Source of the DNA: Faecalicatena fissicatena
GTDB lineage: Bacteria; Bacillota; Clostridia; Lachnospirales; Lachnospiraceae
DNA length: 31,055 nucleotides
Reading direction: 5' to 3'
Assembly: GCA_001028025.1 (NCBI GenBank)
Contig: LDAQ01000124.1
Location: forward strand, 1 to 31,055
The notes below the pieces were generated by a model that worked only from the letters and a program-made list of their open reading frames with translations, did not search any database and was not told the DNA's origin. This document shows positions 1-7,500 of this stretch, one piece after another. The translations under genes were made by a program, and so were the position numbers. Every line of letters starts with the position of its first letter. Positions within the stretch are counted from its first letter, which is position 1.

Positions 1-24
1 GCACATCTACTCAACAATCCCGAT

Positions 25-1359
25 TTATATAATACCCTGAGCTGTCATGGCGTCAACTACTTTTTCAAATCCTGCAATATTAGCGCCTACGACATAATTT
101 CCTTTTACATCGTATCTCTCAGCAGCATCCGCCATATTGTGGCAGATATCTACCATAATTCTCTGAAGCTGAGTATCAACTTCCTCGAATGTCCAGCTGA
201 GTCTCTCACTGTTCTGGGACATCTCCAGAGCTGAAGTTGCAACACCGCCAGCATTTGCAGCTTTTCCGGGTGCAAATAACACTCCGTTAGCCTGCAGGTA
301 TTCTGTTGCTTCCAGAGTAGTAGGCATGTTAGCACCCTCGGCAACTGCCATGCATCCATTTGCTACAAGCGCCTTTGCATCATCCAGAAGAAGTTCATTC
401 TGTGTTGCACATGGAAGTGCGATATCCACTTTTACAGTCCACACGCCTCTTCCTTCATGATACTCTGAATTTGGGCGGTAGTTCTTGTATTCTGTCAGTC
501 TTGCACGTCTTACTTCTTTAATTTCTTTCAGCGCATCTACATCAATTCCGTCGGGATCATATACCCATCCGTTTGAATCGCTGACTGTCACTACTTTTGC
601 ACCCAACTGATGTGCTTTCTGTGTTGCGTAAATTGCAACATTTCCTGAACCGGAAACAGCTACTGTCTTTCCTGCAATGTCAATTCCGTTCAGTTTGAGC
701 ATCTCTTTTGTCAGATAGAGAAGGCCATATCCTGTAGCCTCTGTACGGGCCAGTGAGCCGCCATAGCTTAAACCTTTTCCTGTAAGTACACCTTCTGATA
801 ATCCGCGGATACGTTTGTACTGTCCATACATATATCCGATCTCCCGCGCACCGGTACCGATATCACCTGCAGGTACGTCAGTATCTGCACCGATATATTT
901 GCATAATTCTGTCATAAAGCTCTGGCAGAATGCCATAACTTCTCTGTCTGATTTCCCCTTCGGATCGAAATCTGAACCGCCTTTTCCGCCACCGATCGGA
1001 AGGCCTGTCAGGGAGTTCTTAAAGATCTGTTCAAATCCCAGGAATTTGATAATACCAAGGTTTACTGAAGGATGCAGACGAAGACCTCCTTTGTATGGTC
1101 CAATTGCACTGTTGAACTGAACACGGTATCCGGTGTTAACCTGCACCTGACCATTGTCATCTACCCACGGTACGCGGAACTTTAACTGTCTCTCCGGCTC
1201 CACAAGTCTTTCCAGAAGAGCGTCTCTTCGGAACTTCTCCTCATTTGCCTCAACAACGGATCTAAGGGACTCCAGCACTTCCTTTACTGCCTGGTGGAAC
1301 TCCGGTTCAGCCGGGTTCTTTTTCACTACTAATTCAATTACCTCGTCAACGTATGACAT
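25..1359 (-). CDS. gdhA: NADP-type glutamate dehydrogenase
   Basis: Catalyses reductive amination of 2-oxoglutarate with ammonia to L-glutamate in the cytoplasm. The 444-residue length fits the hexameric bacterial family. The glutamate-binding segment PYKGGLRLHPSVN lies at about 88-100, the catalytic lysine region GGGKGGSDFDPKG at 123-135 (K126), a DVPAGDIGTGAREIGYM block at 161-177 with the catalytic aspartate at 166, and a dinucleotide-binding GSGNVA at 237-242. The ATG start has a perfect AGGAGG at 1369-1374. The gene is monocistronic by appearance, with its own sigma-A-type promoter and a short hairpin in the leader. The stop codon is only 24 bases from the window edge, so its terminator cannot be judged. 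Assignment to the NADP-type family is very secure; coenzyme preference itself is inferred from family similarity. Confidence 0.97.
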   Translation of the reverse strand: MSYVDEVIELVVKKNPAEPEFHQAVKEVLESLRSVVEANEEKFRRDALLERLVEPERQLKFRVPWVDDNGQVQVNTGYRVQFNSAIGPYKGGLRLHPSVNLGIIKFLGFEQIFKNSLTGLPIGGGKGGSDFDPKGKSDREVMAFCQSFMTELCKYIGADTDVPAGDIGTGAREIGYMYGQYKRIRGLSEGVLTGKGLSYGGSLARTEATGYGLLYLTKEMLKLNGIDIAGKTVAVSGSGNVAIYATQKAHQLGAKVVTVSDSNGWVYDPDGIDVDALKEIKEVRRARLTEYKNYRPNSEYHEGRGVWTVKVDIALPCATQNELLLDDAKALVANGCMAVAEGANMPTTLEATEYLQANGVLFAPGKAANAGGVATSALEMSQNSERLSWTFEEVDTQLQRIMVDICHNMADAAERYDVKGNYVVGANIAGFEKVVDAMTAQGII

Positions 1360-1391
1360 CCTTTTCTACCTCCTGAAATAATATAAAAATG

Positions 1392-1413
1392 GCGGGGTGA
1401 CAAACTGCCCCGC
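1392..1413 (-). other. hairpin in gdhA leader
   Basis: Inverted repeat GCGGGG (1392-1397) and CCCCGC (1408-1413) with a 10-nt loop, lying between the predicted gdhA start site and its ribosome binding site. It is not followed by a good U-tract, so attenuation is uncertain; it may affect mRNA stability. Confidence 0.5.
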
Positions 1414-1439
1414 ATAATGACAACTTTGTCTACTCGTTT

Positions 1440-1468
1440 ATTTTAAAAGCTACCTGCAACTTTGTCAA
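1440..1468 (-). promoter_or_regulatory. sigma-A promoter of gdhA
   Basis: On the minus strand TTGACA (1463-1468) and TAAAAT (1440-1445) are separated by exactly 17 bp, a near-consensus vegetative promoter. The predicted start is near 1433, giving a leader of about 75 nt. The 10-mer GACAAAGTTG overlaps the -35 element (1457-1466) and recurs downstream of the -10 (1421-1430), a possible operator pair. Confidence 0.75.
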
Positions 1469-1499
1469 TCATAAGTTTCATAATTTTTACTATTTTAGT

Positions 1500-1766
1500 G
1501 TTGTGCATTATCAAATCCGGCAAAAAATGCTGCAATATGCTTTCAAACTTTTTAAATTTTCTCGCGGTTTTAGCGCAGTATTTGCTTTTATCCAAACAGT
1601 GTCAGCTGTCCGGGCAGTCTTATCCCCTGGTTCTAGCGAAAATGACGCTTTTGCAAGAATTATAATTTGATAATTCATTTTCACACTTTTTCCAATTCAA
1701 GTCAGATACCTCTGGTATCAGAAGTCCAGCCCTGATAAATATGCTGCAGATTACATGAAAAAGCAT
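1500..1766. other. intergenic stretch without a supported gene
   Basis: This AT-rich stretch separates the terminator of the upstream membrane-protein gene from the gdhA promoter. It holds a 6-bp perfect inverted repeat GATACC-TCT-GGTATC (1705-1719). A TATAAT-like hexamer on the minus strand at 1659-1664 has no matching -35. I see no RNA gene and no credible coding frame. Confidence 0.5.
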
Positions 1767-1799
1767 AAAAAGACGCCATAGACCTATGTCTATGACGCC
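1767..1799 (-). terminator. intrinsic terminator after the CmpB-family gene
   Basis: Twelve-bp stem on the minus strand (arms 1788-1799 and 1772-1783, two G-U wobbles), 4-nt loop, then five T residues (1771-1767). It sits about 55 bp after the stop codon of the 1855-2442 gene. Confidence 0.8.
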
Positions 1800-1854
1800 C
1801 TTGTCATTTTACTCGTTTAGTATATACCAGTTTTTTCCTGCCGTCAAGCAAAAA

Positions 1855-2442
1855 TTAACGCCAGATCCGATTCCAAAAGCGGTTTTTTATCTCACTAAGT
1901 GATCCCGGCAGATCCTCCCGCTTTTCTTTATAGAAGGAAAACGCAAAATCTACAATGTATAGCAGAATCAGCAGGCCACCTGCAATTCTGCCCACATGGA
2001 AAGGAATCGCATTCACAATCCGCTCTACAAATCCATGCAGCACCCCAAATAAAATTAAAGTATAAAGCCCCCATGCCAGCGTGCTCTCAAGGCAAAGAAT
2101 TCCTTTATAGTTAAATGGCTTGTCCGTATAGTCCCACCAAATCTCCCCGAATACACGCTCCATAATCCTCGCTGTTACCCATTCAATCGTGGTCGCCAGA
2201 ATCGCGCCCAGGAAAAACAACAGTACTCTGTTGTGGCTGTATGGGCTCAGCACAAAATATACCGTCAGAGCACCCACCCCATAGATCGGGCAAATCGGTC
2301 CTTTTGAGAATCCCCGGTTTGTCCACTTCTTGTTACAAATGGACATGTAAATAGATTCTACTACCCAACCGAGAACGCTGTAAGTAAGGAACCATAATAC
2401 TACATGATATAAATCTCTTCCAAATATCACCTTATCCCACAT
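1855..2442 (-). CDS. putative ABC-transporter type IV (CmpB-like) membrane protein
   Basis: A 195-residue integral membrane protein with about five hydrophobic segments (roughly residues 13-33, 53-67, 73-93, 114-139 and 150-171) and a basic C-terminal tail. The loops NRGFSKGPICPIYGVGA (42-58) and WWDYTDKPFNYKGILCLEST (102-121) are the signature of the Pfam family usually called putative ABC-transporter type IV or CmpB-like. No ATPase or binding protein is adjacent, so a true transport role is unproven and the molecular function is unknown. The ATG has a GGAGAG motif 8 nt upstream. It has its own likely promoter and terminator, so it seems to be transcribed alone. Confidence 0.85.
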   Translation of the reverse strand: MWDKVIFGRDLYHVVLWFLTYSVLGWVVESIYMSICNKKWTNRGFSKGPICPIYGVGALTVYFVLSPYSHNRVLLFFLGAILATTIEWVTARIMERVFGEIWWDYTDKPFNYKGILCLESTLAWGLYTLILFGVLHGFVERIVNAIPFHVGRIAGGLLILLYIVDFAFSFYKEKREDLPGSLSEIKNRFWNRIWR

Positions 2443-2606
2443 ATCCTCATCTCTCCATCTTATGTTTATGTCCCACTAGTTTACATCGGTTATCATATCA
2501 CAGCTGCGAAAACATTACCATGAACTTTGGAAAGTCTTAATCAAATCTTAAATAATATAAGAGTTCATAAAGTAAACAAGTGGATTACCCAAAAGCTGCA
2601 AATAAG

Positions 2607-2636
2607 ATATTAATATAGAAGCAGCTAAGAAGTCAA
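2607..2636 (-). promoter_or_regulatory. candidate sigma-A promoter of the CmpB-family gene
   Basis: Minus-strand TTGACT (2631-2636) and TAATAT (2607-2612) with an 18-bp spacer. It would give a leader of about 160 nt before the start codon at 2442. A second, weaker AT-rich candidate lies near 2550-2570. Confidence 0.45.
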
Positions 2637-2663
2637 GCCTGAGATCCAAATGGATTATCTTCC

Positions 2664-2686
2664 CAGCAGATTTTCCCCATCTGCTG
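2664..2686. repeat. perfect 8-bp inverted repeat between rpsU and the next gene
   Basis: CAGCAGAT (2664-2671) and ATCTGCTG (2679-2686) flank a 7-nt C-rich/T-rich spacer. The element lies after the rpsU terminator and before the next promoter. A second small dyad ATCC-AAAT-GGAT is at 2644-2655. Neither has a U-tract on the minus strand. Confidence 0.55.
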
Positions 2687-2711
2687 TGCCGTACTCCGTG
2701 TATCGGCGCAC

Positions 2712-2741
2712 AAAAATAGAGTGTTTTTCAACACTCTATTT
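2712..2741 (-). terminator. intrinsic terminator of rpsU
   Basis: Perfect 12-bp stem AAATAGAGTGTT with a GAAA tetraloop on the minus strand (2714-2741), running directly into a T-tract down to 2712. It begins 12 bp after the rpsU stop codon. Confidence 0.92.
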
Positions 2742-2752
2742 ATCTGCACATA

Positions 2753-2929
2753 TTAATTATATTTACGTTTTCTAGCAGCTTCAGATTTTTTCTTACGTCT
2801 TACGCTTGGCTTTTCGTAATGTTCTCTTTTACGAATCTCCTGCTGAATGCCCGCCTTTGCACAGTTTCTTTTGAATCTGCGTAAAGCGCTATCTAACGTC
2901 TCGTTTTCTTTAACGATTACATTTGACAT
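2753..2929 (-). CDS. rpsU: 30S ribosomal protein S21
   Basis: A 58-residue basic protein, translated by hand as MSNVIVKENETLDSALRRFK followed by RNCAKAGIQQEIRKREHYEK and PSVRRKKKSEAARKRKYN. The pattern with a short N-terminal strand, two helices and a Lys/Arg-rich tail is diagnostic of S21, which binds the 30S platform and helps initiation. The start has GGGGAGG about 14 nt upstream with a second AGGTGTGAG block nearer. The gene has its own promoter, a structured leader and a strong terminator. It follows alaS in the same direction with no terminator in between, so read-through from alaS is possible. Confidence 0.97.
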   Translation of the reverse strand: MSNVIVKENETLDSALRRFKRNCAKAGIQQEIRKREHYEKPSVRRKKKSEAARKRKYN

Positions 2930-2957
2930 AGTCTCACACCTAACCTCCCCTCCAGCC

Positions 2958-3005
2958 TTGTATTGTGCATCATACGACTGTTCGGGTATATTTATTGCAC
3001 TACAA
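2958..3005 (-). other. possible stem-loop in the rpsU leader
   Basis: TTGTAGTGCA at the start of the predicted transcript (3005-2996 on the minus strand) can pair with TGCAC-AA-TACAA (2969-2958), with a 2-nt bulge. An inner ATAC/GTAT pairing lies within the loop. It is upstream of the ribosome binding site. Whether S21 or another factor binds it cannot be said from sequence. Confidence 0.4.
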
Positions 3006-3008
3006 AAG

Positions 3009-3036
3009 ATTATATCATATTTTCACTAAACGTCAA
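3009..3036 (-). promoter_or_regulatory. sigma-A promoter of rpsU with extended -10
   Basis: Minus-strand TTGACG (3031-3036), 16-bp spacer, perfect TATAAT (3009-3014) preceded by TGA, an extended -10 arrangement. The -35 lies about 19 bp past the alaS stop codon. The predicted start is near 3002. Confidence 0.85.
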
Positions 3037-3054
3037 CTGTTTCCTGCAAAAAAA

Positions 3055-5694
3055 CTAAGAAAGTTGTCCTTCAAGCGCTTCTGCGGCCTTCGCCAGGGCA
3101 TCTTTGATGCCTGCCGGATTCTTTCCGCCCGCCTGTGCCATGTTCGGACGGCCTCCGCCGCCTCCGCCTACAAGTCCGGCAATTGCCTTGACAAGGTTAC
3201 CGGCATGGGCTCCCTGCTTCATCGCACCGTCTGTGGCTGTCACCATAAGGCTGACTTTACCGTCGCTTCCTGATGCAAGAACGACTACGCCTTCTCCCAG
3301 TTTCTCCTTCATCTGGTCTCCCAGGTCACGGAGTCCGTTCATATCAACGCCGTCCACCTCTGCAGCCAGAAGCTTCACGCCTTTTACTTCACGAACCTGA
3401 TCCATCACATCGCCCATTGCATCCTGTGCAAGTCTGCTCTTCAGGCTTTCCACCTCTGAATGAAGAGTCTTATTCTCAGCCATCACATGTGTGATCTTCT
3501 CGGCCAGGTTGTCCGATGAAGCTTTCAGCAGCTTCGCAGCTTCATTCATCTTCACTTCCAGGGCATCATAATAGTCCAGAAGGCCCTGGGATGTCAGTGC
3601 CTCTATACGACGTACCCCAGCAGCCACGCCTGTCTCAGATATAATCTTAAACGCCATAATCTCGCTTGTATTCTTTACGTGTGTTCCGCCGCAGAACTCA
3701 ATTGAGAATCCACCCATATTCACAACACGTACAATATCGCCGTATTTTTCGCCGAACAGCGCCTGTGCGCCGGTCTTTCTGGCTTCCTCTATCGGCATGT
3801 TCTGGATATCTACCGGAAGAGCTTCTGCAATATGCTCATTTACGATATTCTCCACCTGTTTCAGTTCTTCCTGGCTCAGCGCAGAGAAATGTGTGAAGTC
3901 AAAACGCAGCCGGTCTTCGTTGACACTGGATCCAGCCTGCTCCACATGGGTACCCAGCACGGTTCTGAGCGCTTTCTGAAGCAGATGGGTTGCGCTGTGG
4001 TTTCTTGCAGACAAAGAACGCTTTCTGGCATCCACAGCCAGTTCTGCTTTGTCTCCGGTCTTCACCATGCCCTTAACAACATGTCCCACATGGCCGATTT
4101 TGCCGCCCAGAAGCTTAATCGTATCTTCTACCTTAAATTCTCCCTCTGGTGTACGAATAACGCCTGAATCGGCCTCCTGCCCACCACTGGTGGCATAGAA
4201 CGGAGTCTCTTTCACAAAAATTGTTCCGCGCTCGCCATCTGAAAGAGCTTCCGCCACTTCCGTCTCGCTCGTCAGCACCGTAATCTCTGATTCATATACA
4301 AGATTATCATATCCTACAAATGTACTGGTTATACTCGGGTCAATGGATTCGTAGACTGTCACGTCTGCCCCCATGTAGTTTGTCACACCACGGGCAGCTC
4401 TGGCCGTCTTTCTCTGGATCTCCATAGCTGCATGGAACCCTTCTTCATCCACATTCATTTCCTTTTCTTCCAGAATCTCTTTTGTCAGGTCTATGGGGAA
4501 TCCATAAGTATCATAGAGTTTAAACGCATCGTCTCCGGAAAGTGTTATCTCCCCGCGCTTCTCCATACCAGCAATCATGTCTGATAAAATAACAAGTCCC
4601 TGGTCGATCGTATTATTGAACTGCTCCTCTTCCTTTGCAATGACTTTCAAAATAAAGTCTTTCTTTTCTTCCAGCTCCGGGTAGCCATCCTTTGAGCCTT
4701 CGATTACCGTCTCCGCCAGTGCCGGCAGGAAATTACCTTCAATATTCAGAAGCCTTCCATGACGGCATGCTCTTCTGAGCAGACGGCGCAGGACATATCC
4801 TCTTCCCTCATTAGACGGCATAATACCATCAGATATCATAAATGTTACGGAACGTACATGGTCTGTAATGACTCGGATGGAAACATCTGTATTGTCCTCA
4901 TTGCCGTAAGCAGCATCTGCCAGCCTGCAGACATGGTCGCGCAGCGCCTTGATTGTATCCACATCAAAAATAGAATCCACATCCTGCACAACGGAAGCCA
5001 GTCTTTCCAGTCCCATACCTGTGTCTATATTCTTCTGTTCCAGTTCAACGTAGTTTCCCTTGCCGTCATTGTCAAACTGGGTAAAGACATTGTTCCAGAT
5101 CTCCATATAGCGGTCGCACTCACATCCCACTGTACAGTCCGGACTGCCGCAGCCATACTTTTCACCTCTGTCATAGTAGATCTCTGAACAGGGGCCGCAT
5201 GGGCCTGAGCCATGCTCCCAGAAATTATCTTCCTTTCCGAACTTAAAGATACGTTCCGCCGGAATTCCCATCTTTTTATTCCAGATCTCAAATGCTTCGT
5301 CATCATCGAGATAAACGGACGGATACAGCCTGTCAGGATCCAGTCCTACCACCTCTGTCAGAAACTCCCATGACCATTTGATCGCGTCATCCTTAAAATA
5401 GTCGCCGAAAGAGAAGTTGCCCAGCATCTCAAAAAATGTGCCGTGGCGCGCCGTCTTACCGACATTTTCAATATCTCCTGTACGAATGCACTTCTGACAT
5501 GTTGTCACTCTTTTTCTCGGCGGTATCTCCTGCCCTGTAAAATACGGCTTCAGTGGTGCCATTCCTGAATTGATGAGCAGAAGGCTCTTGTCATTGTGCG
5601 GCACTAAAGAGAAGCTCTTCATTGCCAGGTGTCCTTTGCTCTCAAAGAACTCCAAAAACATCTTTCTTAATTGGTTCACTCCATATGGTTGCAT
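3055..5694 (-). CDS. alaS: alanyl-tRNA synthetase
   Basis: Charges tRNA-Ala with alanine and edits mischarged Ser and Gly. The 879 residues match full-length bacterial AlaRS. The N-terminal class II core covers about 1-250 (GVNQLRKMFLEFF; TGMGLERL at 225-232). The editing domain carries the zinc-binding HSATH (566-570) and CGGTH (668-672). The C-terminal C-Ala domain has a poly-Gly loop ending GGGGGGRPN near 855. A Cys-rich insert (C182, C187, C191, C193) is common in Clostridia. The start is set at the MQPYGVN codon because GGGAGG lies 9 nt upstream and AlaRS begins here; 40 further upstream in-frame codons exist but run through the leader. It has its own promoter and a hairpin-rich leader without a T-box. 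Confidence 0.97.
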   Translation of the reverse strand: MQPYGVNQLRKMFLEFFESKGHLAMKSFSLVPHNDKSLLLINSGMAPLKPYFTGQEIPPRKRVTTCQKCIRTGDIENVGKTARHGTFFEMLGNFSFGDYFKDDAIKWSWEFLTEVVGLDPDRLYPSVYLDDDEAFEIWNKKMGIPAERIFKFGKEDNFWEHGSGPCGPCSEIYYDRGEKYGCGSPDCTVGCECDRYMEIWNNVFTQFDNDGKGNYVELEQKNIDTGMGLERLASVVQDVDSIFDVDTIKALRDHVCRLADAAYGNEDNTDVSIRVITDHVRSVTFMISDGIMPSNEGRGYVLRRLLRRACRHGRLLNIEGNFLPALAETVIEGSKDGYPELEEKKDFILKVIAKEEEQFNNTIDQGLVILSDMIAGMEKRGEITLSGDDAFKLYDTYGFPIDLTKEILEEKEMNVDEEGFHAAMEIQRKTARAARGVTNYMGADVTVYESIDPSITSTFVGYDNLVYESEITVLTSETEVAEALSDGERGTIFVKETPFYATSGGQEADSGVIRTPEGEFKVEDTIKLLGGKIGHVGHVVKGMVKTGDKAELAVDARKRSLSARNHSATHLLQKALRTVLGTHVEQAGSSVNEDRLRFDFTHFSALSQEELKQVENIVNEHIAEALPVDIQNMPIEEARKTGAQALFGEKYGDIVRVVNMGGFSIEFCGGTHVKNTSEIMAFKIISETGVAAGVRRIEALTSQGLLDYYDALEVKMNEAAKLLKASSDNLAEKITHVMAENKTLHSEVESLKSRLAQDAMGDVMDQVREVKGVKLLAAEVDGVDMNGLRDLGDQMKEKLGEGVVVLASGSDGKVSLMVTATDGAMKQGAHAGNLVKAIAGLVGGGGGGRPNMAQAGGKNPAGIKDALAKAAEALEGQLS

Positions 5695-5723
5695 AACCTT
5701 ATTCCTCCCGGTTTCTTTATCTG

Positions 5724-5740
5724 CGGCAGTGATACTGCCG
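5724..5740 (-). other. hairpin next to the alaS ribosome binding site
   Basis: Perfect inverted repeat CGGCAGT-GAT-ACTGCCG, about 15 nt upstream of the alaS GGGAGG (5703-5708). Nearby CCGG (5739-5742) and CCGG around the ribosome binding site could allow alternative pairing. No T-box specifier or AGGGTGG-type antiterminator motif is present. Confidence 0.55.
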
Positions 5741-5787
5741 GTGGGTATTTTCCCATAATCTGCCATAAAGTGTATAGTCAACAGAAA

Positions 5788-5811
5788 CAGAGTGGATATG
5801 TATCCACTCTG
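5788..5811 (-). other. 10-bp perfect hairpin at the start of the alaS leader
   Basis: Arms CAGAGTGGAT (5788-5797) and ATCCACTCTG (5802-5811), 4-nt loop, followed on the minus strand by a weak T-rich run (TTTCTGTT). It could terminate the upstream hydrogenase transcript or cap the 5' end of alaS mRNA, since the predicted alaS start is only a few bases upstream. Confidence 0.6.
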
Positions 5812-5823
5812 CATTTCTAACCT

Positions 5824-5852
5824 ATCATACCATAGCTGATACGGTTTTTCAA
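5824..5852 (-). promoter_or_regulatory. sigma-A promoter of alaS
   Basis: Minus-strand TTGAAA (5847-5852) and TATGAT (5824-5829) with a 17-bp spacer, directly after the hydrogenase stop codon. Predicted leader about 120 nt. Confidence 0.65.
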
Positions 5853-5855
5853 ATA

Positions 5856-7367
5856 TTATTTTAGCTCGATTTCCGCCAGTTCCTTAGGCGGAATATTGTT
5901 GGAAGAATTCTTCACATAATTGGCAAGCGCCCGCTTTGCTCTTGGTACTGGTATGTTTGTACCTGCACCGGCAATACAGCCTCCAGGACAGCCCATTCCC
6001 TCGATCAGGCATCCGTTCATCCGACCGGCTTTTGCCAGCGTCAGGATCTTCTTGCATTCTGCAAGTCCCTCTGCATGCTCGATATTCACTTCCACATCCG
6101 GATAATACTCGTTGATGCAGTTTTCGATGGCCTCTGCCACACCGCCCGCGCAGGCATAACCGCGGCCCGCTCCAGTAGCATCGTGGAAAGAGGACTCCGC
6201 CTCGTATTTGCTCAGGTCAATGTTTTTCGCATCAAACATGGCCTGTACTTCTTCGTATGTCACAACAAAATCCACATCGCTGCGGACCGTTCTTCTGGAC
6301 GCCTCCAGCTTCTTAGCTGCACAGGGCCCAATGAATACTACTCTTGCATTCGGATGTTCCTGCTTAATTGTTCTGGCTGTCGCCACCATAGGGGTCAGCT
6401 CCTGAGAGATCTGATCAATCAGATCCGGGAAAAACTTCTTCGCCATCACGGCCCAGGACGGGCAGCAGGATGTCAGCAGGAAAGGAAGCTCCCCCGATAC
6501 CACTTTATCCACATAGTGGTGAGCCTCTGCGATCGCACCGATATCCGCTCCCAGTGCCACCTCATACACTTCGGAGAATCCCAGCTCCTGCAGGGCGGCC
6601 TTGATGTTTCTCGGAGTGATATTATCCCCGAACTGTCCGACAAACGCCGGAGCAATCTCAGCTACAATCTCCCCGCCCTCCTGCAGCGCATTAGTCAGCT
6701 GGAAGATCTGTGATTTATCGGAAATAGCTCCAAATGGGCAGCTTACCATACACATACCGCATGATACACATTTTTCCGGATCAATAAAAGCTCTGCCGTA
6801 TTTGTCTGAGCCGATTGCACTGACACCACAGGCATTTTTGCAGGGTCTTTCTTTCTTTGCGATGGCGTCATACGGACAGACTGACTTACATTTGCCACAC
6901 TTGATACATTTTTCCTGGTCAATAAAGGACTTTCCGTTTACGAAGGAAATTGCTCCTTTCGGACACACCTCCTGGCACGGGTGGGCCAGACATCCTTTAC
7001 ATATGTTACTCACCTCGTATTTATTTTCTTCACAGCTCTCACAGGCCGATGGAATTACCTGCATAAGCGGCGGCTCATAGTACTTTTCTGAAATATTGCT
7101 GGCTTCCACGCCGGCAGTCAGATGTACCGGTTTATTCTCCGGGCGCAGGGACAGGCCCATGGCCAGCCTCAGGCGCTCTCTAACGATCGCACGTGAGCGG
7201 TAAGTACTCTCACGGTATTTTTCCGTATCATCATTTACAATCTCATAGGGTATCGCTTCCATATCTGCCAGAAGCGTATCCGCGCTGGCTTTAAATCCCA
7301 ATTTTGCAACTTCCGTAAACACTCTTCTCCGTATCGCACGGACCGGTGTCTGCAGTCCTCTCATCAT
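5856..7367 (-). CDS. monomeric [FeFe] hydrogenase (group B-like)
   Basis: Predicted cytoplasmic hydrogenase that interconverts protons plus electrons and H2. All three H-cluster motifs are present in the 503 residues: L1 TSCCPSW (299-305), L2 GPCAAKK (347-353, C349) and L3 GMGCPGGC (457-464, C460 and C464). Upstream lie cysteine sets at 109/112/123/126/131/135, at 154/157/160/164, at 176/180 and at 200/203/206/210; the 154 and 200 sets are ferredoxin-type 4Fe-4S motifs. There is no N-terminal 2Fe-2S domain and no NuoE/NuoF partner nearby. L2 begins GPC rather than the MPC typical of group A enzymes, which points to group B, and L3 is also variant. The ATG has AGGAGG 10 nt upstream. It has its own promoter. 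Physiological direction and electron partner are not visible; maturases HydEFG are not in this window. Confidence 0.88.
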   Translation of the reverse strand: MMRGLQTPVRAIRRRVFTEVAKLGFKASADTLLADMEAIPYEIVNDDTEKYRESTYRSRAIVRERLRLAMGLSLRPENKPVHLTAGVEASNISEKYYEPPLMQVIPSACESCEENKYEVSNICKGCLAHPCQEVCPKGAISFVNGKSFIDQEKCIKCGKCKSVCPYDAIAKKERPCKNACGVSAIGSDKYGRAFIDPEKCVSCGMCMVSCPFGAISDKSQIFQLTNALQEGGEIVAEIAPAFVGQFGDNITPRNIKAALQELGFSEVYEVALGADIGAIAEAHHYVDKVVSGELPFLLTSCCPSWAVMAKKFFPDLIDQISQELTPMVATARTIKQEHPNARVVFIGPCAAKKLEASRRTVRSDVDFVVTYEEVQAMFDAKNIDLSKYEAESSFHDATGAGRGYACAGGVAEAIENCINEYYPDVEVNIEHAEGLAECKKILTLAKAGRMNGCLIEGMGCPGGCIAGAGTNIPVPRAKRALANYVKNSSNNIPPKELAEIELK

Positions 7368-7436
7368 AGGTTCTCTTCCTCCTGAATTTTCTCCATAAAC
7401 GGCGATTTACCGCCGTGTTCTTTGATTTGCATTACC

Positions 7437-7465
7437 ACTATACCCTTTTGTAAAAAAATAGTCAA
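7437..7465 (-). promoter_or_regulatory. sigma-A promoter of the hydrogenase gene
   Basis: Minus-strand TTGACT (7460-7465) and TATAGT (7437-7442) with a 17-bp spacer, in the gap after metH. The leader contains a 6-bp hairpin ACGGCG/CGCCGT (7399-7416) just before the ribosome binding site. No clear intrinsic terminator follows metH. Confidence 0.75.
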
Positions 7466-7500
7466 CACGGTTCCTTGTATAAAAAGAGGTACATTACTTT

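Noticed and set aside
1462..1665. 67-codon plus-strand open frame in the gdhA upstream gap
   Set aside because: No Shine-Dalgarno, overlaps the gdhA promoter, low-complexity hydrophobic sequence, no recognisable family.
5695..5855. T-box leader for alaS
   Set aside because: The conserved T-box sequence and specifier-loop architecture are absent and the leader is only about 120 nt.
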